Part shown: piece after piece, positions 59,612-64,000 of the stretch
Layout: the number at the start of each line of letters is the position of its first letter
Position numbering within the stretch: position 1 is the first letter of the stretch
Source: Paenibacillus sp. URB8-2
GTDB taxonomy: Bacteria > Bacillota > Bacilli > Paenibacillales > Paenibacillaceae
DNA: 64,000 nucleotides
Direction: 5' to 3'
Assembly: GCF_013393385.1 (NCBI RefSeq)
Contig: NZ_AP023239.1
Coordinates: 682,001-746,000, forward strand
Position numbers and translations under genes: made by a program
Notes under the pieces: model-generated
Databases searched by the model: none
Told to the model about the DNA's origin: nothing
The model's input: only the letters and a program-made list of their open reading frames with translations

Positions 59612-61150
59612 ATGAACAAGCCAAATGAAATTATCGTTGTTCTCGATTTCGGAGGACAATACAACCAATTGATCGCGCGCAGAATTCGGGATTTGGGCGT
59701 ATACAGCGAACTTCTGCCATATAATACGCCAGTCGACCGGATCAAGGAACTCTCGCCCAAAGGTATCGTATTCTCCGGCGGCCCGATGAGCGTTTACGCC
59801 GAGGACGCTCCGCATGTGGACCCGGCCATTTATGATCTCGGACTGCCGATTTTCGGGATCTGCTACGGCATGCAGCTGATGGCTCATCAGCTAAGCGGCA
59901 AGGTCGAGCGAGCATCCAAGCGGGAATACGGCAAGGCGGATCTGACTTTTGAAGCCGGAGCCACGATCGTCAAAGGACTCGAAGGCAGCCAGACCGTATG
60001 GATGAGTCACGGGGACCATGTGTCCCTGCTTCCGGAAGGTTTCAAGCTCGATGCCGGCACCGAAAGCGCGCCGATTGCGGCGATGAGTCACGAAGGACGG
60101 AAGCTGTATGCAGTGCAGTTCCATCCCGAAGTGCGCCACTCCGTACACGGCAACGAGATGATCAAGAATTTCCTGTTTGAAGTCTGCGGCTGCGAGGGCA
60201 ACTGGACCATGGAATCCTTTATCGAGGATGCCATCCGCGATATCCGCGGCAAGGTCGGCGACAAAAAGGTGCTGTGCGCCCTGAGCGGCGGCGTCGATTC
60301 TTCCGTTGTCGCTATGCTGATTCATCGCGCCATCGGCGACCAATTGACCTGTATGTTCATTGACCACGGCCTGCTGCGCAAAGGAGAAGCCGAGAGCGTT
60401 ATGGAGACGTTCGTCGGCAAATTTGATATACACGTCGTCAAGATTGATGCACGTGATCGCTTCCTCGGCAAACTGGTCGGCGTGGACGATCCCGAACAGA
60501 AGCGCAAGATTATCGGCAACGAATTTATCTACTGCTTCGACGAGGAATCGGCCAAGCTCGGCGATTTTGATTTCCTTGCCCAGGGTACGCTGTACACGGA
60601 CATCGTGGAGAGCGGAACCGCCACGGCGCAGACGATCAAGTCGCATCATAATGTCGGCGGACTGCCGGAGGACATGAAGTTCAGCCTGATCGAGCCGCTG
60701 AATACGCTGTTCAAGGACGAGGTGCGGAAGGTTGGCGAGGAGCTTGGCCTGCCGCATGCCATCGTATGGCGCCAGCCGTTCCCGGGACCGGGTCTCGCCA
60801 TCCGCGTGCTGGGCGAAGTGACGGAGGACAAGCTGACGATTGTCCGCGATTCGGACTACATCCTGCGCGAGGAAATCGCCAAGGCGGGTCTTGAGAGCGA
60901 AATCTGGCAGTACTTCACCGCGCTGCCGAACATGAAGAGCGTAGGAGTCATGGGCGACGCCCGGACCTACTCCTATACGGTAGGCATCCGCGCCGTAACC
61001 TCCATTGACGGCATGACCGCCGACTGGGCCCGCATCCCTTGGGATGTGCTGGAGAAGATTTCCGTGCGGATCGTCAACGAAGTTGAGAACGTCAACCGCG
61101 TTGTGTACGACATTACCTCCAAGCCGCCTGCAACGATTGAGTGGGAGTAA
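59612..61150 (+). CDS. guaA: GMP synthase (glutamine-hydrolysing) GuaA
   Basis: Amidates XMP to GMP with ATP and glutamine. 512 residues in the usual order. The glutamine amidotransferase domain has nucleophile Cys in [14 protein letters not shown] and His/Glu in [10 protein letters not shown]. The ATP pyrophosphatase has P-loop LSGGVDSSV, and the C-terminal dimerisation domain ends PPATIEWE. The start at 59612 has AAGGGAGG upstream; the frame opens at 59555, inside the promoter. It is a single gene between its own promoter and terminator, downstream of yebA as in B. subtilis. Confidence 0.96.
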   Translation: MNKPNEIIVVLDFGGQYNQLIARRIRDLGVYSELLPYNTPVDRIKELSPKGIVFSGGPMSVYAEDAPHVDPAIYDLGLPIFGICYGMQLMAHQLSGKVERASKREYGKADLTFEAGATIVKGLEGSQTVWMSHGDHVSLLPEGFKLDAGTESAPIAAMSHEGRKLYAVQFHPEVRHSVHGNEMIKNFLFEVCGCEGNWTMESFIEDAIRDIRGKVGDKKVLCALSGGVDSSVVAMLIHRAIGDQLTCMFIDHGLLRKGEAESVMETFVGKFDIHVVKIDARDRFLGKLVGVDDPEQKRKIIGNEFIYCFDEESAKLGDFDFLAQGTLYTDIVESGTATAQTIKSHHNVGGLPEDMKFSLIEPLNTLFKDEVRKVGEELGLPHAIVWRQPFPGPGLAIRVLGEVTEDKLTIVRDSDYILREEIAKAGLESEIWQYFTALPNMKSVGVMGDARTYSYTVGIRAVTSIDGMTADWARIPWDVLEKISVRIVNEVENVNRVVYDITSKPPATIEWE

Positions 61151-61166
61151 CCTGCTGGTTCCCCTT

Positions 61167-61205
61167 CAAAATCCCCACCAAGAAATTTCTTGGTGGGGAT
61201 TTTCT
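61167..61205 (+). terminator. Terminator after guaA
   Basis: Nearly perfect AAAATCCCCACCAAGAAA / TTTCTTGGTGGGGATTTT palindrome ending in TTTTCTT. It marks the edge between the GC-rich part and the lower-GC sugar locus. Confidence 0.92.
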
Positions 61206-61251
61206 TCATTTGGAAATCATCAAGATGAGCGGAAGAGAATGTAGTAAACCA

Positions 61252-62090
61252 TCATATTTTTCGTTCGCTTCTAAAGATGGTCGGTGAAACGCCAAACTTA
61301 TTTTTAAATGCTCTCGAAAAGGAGTCCACATTTGAATACCCGACTTCCTCAGCAACTTCATAAACGGTTTTTTCACTGGTTTTCAGTACAATTCTTGCTT
61401 GTTGCAGGCGATGATCTTTTAAATATTGAACAGGAGGAACACCGATTTCTTTTTTAATCACCTGACTGAGATAGGCTGGAGCCAGGTTCAATGACTCAGC
61501 GATCTCCTGAATCGAAAGATCGAGACGCGAATAATTGTTGTGAACAAACAGCAAAAATAATTCACAATACTTTTTCTGCTTTATATTCATTGGATTAAGG
61601 AGAGCATAGTTCTTCTCGATCTTGAAATGAGCAAAAATCGTATAAAACAATGCTTGTACACTCATTTTTTCTTCATATCCAATAAATCCATTTTCATCAT
61701 TTTTTCGAATAGCTTAGGCAACTCATTATCGGGTGACACCGTTCCAACTGAATCACGGCCATTGATGCCATTGCATAACAACAATTCCGCAACTCGACTT
61801 CCGTTAAACCCAAGCCAGTAATATTCCCAGGGATTTGTTTCATCTGCTTGATAGAAATGTACCTCGTTAGGACGAATAACAAAAAAATCTCCTTTTTTTA
61901 AATATTTCTTTCCTCCATTTCCTTCAAAGATTCCCCCTCCTGATACTATGTAATGCACAACGTAATTTTCTCTCATGCCCGGACCATAGCTATGCAGTGG
62001 CGCACAAATTTCATGACCTACATTAAAAAAATAGAAATCGGCAAAATAATCTTCCTTAACAAATACATTCCAATATTTCCGCTTGTTCAT
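61252..62090 (-). pseudogene. AraC-family regulator, split by a frameshift in an A6 run
   Basis: The first part (from the ATG at 62090, GGAGG upstream) is an AraC cupin sensor domain: HSYGPGMRENYVVHYIVSGG, YLKKGDFFVIRPNEVHFY, NPWEYYWLGFNG. It ends early at 61662 in DMKKK-stop. The second part (61252-61665, another frame) carries the two AraC helix-turn-helix motifs (LSIQEIAESLNLAPAYLSQV and KTVYEVAEEVGYSNVDSFSR). The two parts overlap by four bases at an AAAAAATGA. One extra A would give a continuous protein of about 279 residues, the normal size. Either a real mutation, slippage site or sequencing undercall. Divergent from the LacS-type permease, its probable target. Confidence 0.8.
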
Positions 62091-62203
62091 CGTTGAGCCT
62101 CCGTTACTCAAATCTTTCAAATAAAATTACAGTCCAGCGTTACACGAAAGTTCGGAATCTTCTAAAAAAATGTAGGATTTAACAAAATTCATTCCATTCT
62201 AAG

Positions 62204-62218
62204 TTGAAAGCGTTGCCT
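62204..62218. promoter_or_regulatory. Candidate cre site (CcpA) upstream of the permease
   Basis: TTGAAAGCGTTGCCT fits the relaxed Bacillus cre consensus WTGNAANCGNWNNCW at every fixed position. It lies 50 bases before the permease start, between the divergent AraC and permease genes. Catabolite repression is inferred. Confidence 0.5.
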
Positions 62219-62267
62219 TTACTATTTAACTGTAAGAAATCGGATACATGCAAAGGAGATTCTTAGG

Positions 62268-64000
62268 ATGGAAAATTCAAAAGGAAACATCGTTTCACGG
62301 TTGTCTTACAGTTTTGGCGCTTTTGGGAATGACTTGCTGTTTGGATTACTCAGTACATATTTCATTATGTTTGTGACAACCCACTTGTTTAACAGTGGAA
62401 ATAAAGCGCAGGATGCGAAAATGATTGGATTTATTACACTCATTATTTTCTTCTTACGGTTTGTAGAATTAGCTATTGACCCATTTATTGGAAATGCCAT
62501 TGACAACACCCATACGCGTTGGGGGAAATTCAAGCCTTGGGTTGTAGTGGGTGGTGTCTTAGGACCAGCGGCTTTAGTCATATTATTCACAGATTTTGGC
62601 GGACTGACGAAAAGCAATCCGATGCTATATCTTATCTTGTTTGCTATTTTATATATTATGATGGATATTCTATACAGTTTCAAAGATATTGCATTTTGGT
62701 CTATGATTCCTGCATTGTCATTTGATTCACGTGAACGTGAAAAAACAGCCACATTTGCTCGAATCGGGTCAAATGTTGGCGGAGGAACCATTGGTATTGT
62801 GGTCATGCCTTTAGTGCTGCTGTTCTCACTCCATGCCAATGATGGAACAGGTGATTCTCGCGGATGGTTCTGGTTTGCGCTGATTATTGGTTGTGCCGCA
62901 GCTTTATCAGCAGTTGTAGTGGGATTAGGGACAAAAGAAGTAGACTCTGATTTGCGAAAGAACAAGGAAGCAACAACGTTTAAAGGAGTCTTTCGCGTTC
63001 TTATGCACAACGATCAGCTTATGTGGTTGTCGTTAGCATATGGTCTTTATGCCATTGGTATGTCTTTAACCAACTCCTTTGAACTCTACTACTTCACATT
63101 TATTTTAGGAGATGCATCGAAATTTTCAATTTTGGCATTACTAAATACAATCGTTGGCTTAGCTGCCGTTTCGATTTTTCCCGCATTGGCGAAGAAGTGG
63201 AACCGCCGAAATGTATTTCTGGTAGCCATTGCCTTAATGCTGATAGGCTTAGTGGTATTCAGTCTTGCGAACAGCTCTCTTATTCTAGTGCTTGTCGCGG
63301 CGGAGTTATTTTTCATTCCACAACCCCTAATCTTTTTAGTGGCTTTGATGACTATTACTGACTCAGTAGAATATGGTCAATTAAAATTAGGACATCGCGA
63401 TGAATCGCTGACTTTATCTGTTCGCCCATTGTTGGATAAGCTTGCAGGAGCGATTTCAAACTTAGTTGTTGGGATCACGGCTGTAGCGGCCAGTATGACA
63501 GCAGGAGCCACAGCTGCAACGATCACGAACCACGACCGCTTTATCTTTAAATTCGCTATGCTTGGTGTCCCGGCAGTAATCATTTTAGTTGGTGCATTTG
63601 TCTTTTTCAAAAAAGTGAAGCTTGATGAAAAAATGCATGCTTCAATCGTTGACGAGCTTGAGAGAACATGGGCAAAGGGCTTTGATCGTGATGATGAAAG
63701 TGAGTCAACTGGAAGTCAACCGAATTTCAAAGCTAAACTATCTTATTACGCCCCAGTCGCTGGTGAAGTGATTCCCCTTGAACAAGTTTCAGATGCAGTA
63801 TTTTCGACTGGATCAATGGGGAGAGGGTTTGCAATTAAACCAAGTGATGGGAGAGTTTACGCGCCATTTGATGGCGTAATTGAGGCAACATTCTCAACGC
63901 GTCATACTGTTGGTCTTGTCTCCGAAAATAAAATTGCAACATTGATTCATATTGGGATTGGAACAGTCAAGATGAATGGAACTGGTTTTATCACTTATTT
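62268..64000 (+). CDS. lacS: LacS-type sugar:cation symporter with C-terminal EIIA domain (3' end cut)
   Basis: 577 residues are visible and the frame is open to the window end. The first ~460 are a GPH-family permease with about 12 transmembrane segments (SYSFGAFGNDLLFGLLSTYF, ELAIDPFIGNAIDNT, RWGKFKPWV, FWSMIPALS). From about residue 500 a PTS EIIA(Glc)-like domain begins (APVAGEVIPLEQVSDAVFS). The phospho-acceptor His561 is in ATLIHIGIGTVKMNG; LacS of Streptococcus thermophilus has His552 in the same context. Substrate is probably a galactoside, but which one is not decided here. AAAGGAGA precedes the ATG. The lower GC than the genes before it suggests acquired DNA. The symbol is by family. 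Confidence 0.88.
   Translation, partial: MENSKGNIVSRLSYSFGAFGNDLLFGLLSTYFIMFVTTHLFNSGNKAQDAKMIGFITLIIFFLRFVELAIDPFIGNAIDNTHTRWGKFKPWVVVGGVLGPAALVILFTDFGGLTKSNPMLYLILFAILYIMMDILYSFKDIAFWSMIPALSFDSREREKTATFARIGSNVGGGTIGIVVMPLVLLFSLHANDGTGDSRGWFWFALIIGCAAALSAVVVGLGTKEVDSDLRKNKEATTFKGVFRVLMHNDQLMWLSLAYGLYAIGMSLTNSFELYYFTFILGDASKFSILALLNTIVGLAAVSIFPALAKKWNRRNVFLVAIALMLIGLVVFSLANSSLILVLVAAELFFIPQPLIFLVALMTITDSVEYGQLKLGHRDESLTLSVRPLLDKLAGAISNLVVGITAVAASMTAGATAATITNHDRFIFKFAMLGVPAVIILVGAFVFFKKVKLDEKMHASIVDELERTWAKGFDRDDESESTGSQPNFKAKLSYYAPVAGEVIPLEQVSDAVFSTGSMGRGFAIKPSDGRVYAPFDGVIEATFSTRHTVGLVSENKIATLIHIGIGTVKMNGTGFITY

Overview
The window looks like chromosomal DNA of a moderately GC-rich Gram-positive spore-former of the Bacillales, most likely Paenibacillus. 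The evidence is gene content: BrxB-type bacilliredoxin, YneF-type small membrane protein, EcsAB-type ABC pair, LytR-CpsA-Psr protein, type 2 peptide deformylase, FabI, sporulation-kinase-like histidine kinase, UvsE, and the yeaD-yebA-guaA order known from Bacillus subtilis. There are also AGGAGG-type ribosome binding sites, TTG and GTG starts, and many strong rho-independent terminators. No rRNA, tRNA, CRISPR array, prophage or insertion sequence was recognised.

Layout. 1-4.8 kb: glycogen genes glgC (5' end cut by the window), glgD and glgP. 4.9-14 kb: free-methionine-sulfoxide reductase, small unknown protein, acetyltransferase, two MFS exporters flanking a MarR regulator, an EcsAB-like ABC pair, a YtfP-type flavoprotein. 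14-20.4 kb: histidine kinase, brxB, nadE, hydrolase, acpS, and a mutY whose C-terminus is out of frame. 20.6-27.4 kb: sodA, acetyltransferase, signal peptidase, queG-yneF-folE, a second superoxide dismutase fused to an N-terminal helical domain, membrane-anchored hydrolase. 27.7-43.3 kb: IclR regulator, aconitase, amidase-ddl-unknown-uvsE, fabI, inositol-monophosphatase-like gene, SGNH hydrolase with a stalk domain, peptide deformylase, hemL, LCP protein, bcp. 43.4-47.7 kb: one 1427-residue fused 2-hydroxyacyl-CoA dehydratase activase/dehydratase-like protein. 48-53.4 kb: autoregulated MarR-MFS operon, zinc-ribbon protein, WYL regulator, MFS transporter, DedA protein. 53.5-61.2 kb: polysaccharide deacetylase, yeaD (DUF58), yebA (transglutaminase, frameshifted), guaA. 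61.2-64 kb: a lower-GC sugar locus with a broken AraC regulator divergent from a LacS-type permease carrying a PTS EIIA domain, cut by the window end.

Most genes are housekeeping or stress functions: carbon storage, thiol and superoxide defence, cofactor and fatty-acid synthesis, DNA repair, envelope enzymes and drug efflux with local repressors. I see no clear undescribed multi-gene system. The items most worth a second look are the giant activase fusion, the dismutase fusion, the unknown gene translationally coupled to uvsE, the compositionally distinct AraC/LacS locus, a 38-bp tandem duplication across the mutY stop, and three frameshifts that all look like one missing base.
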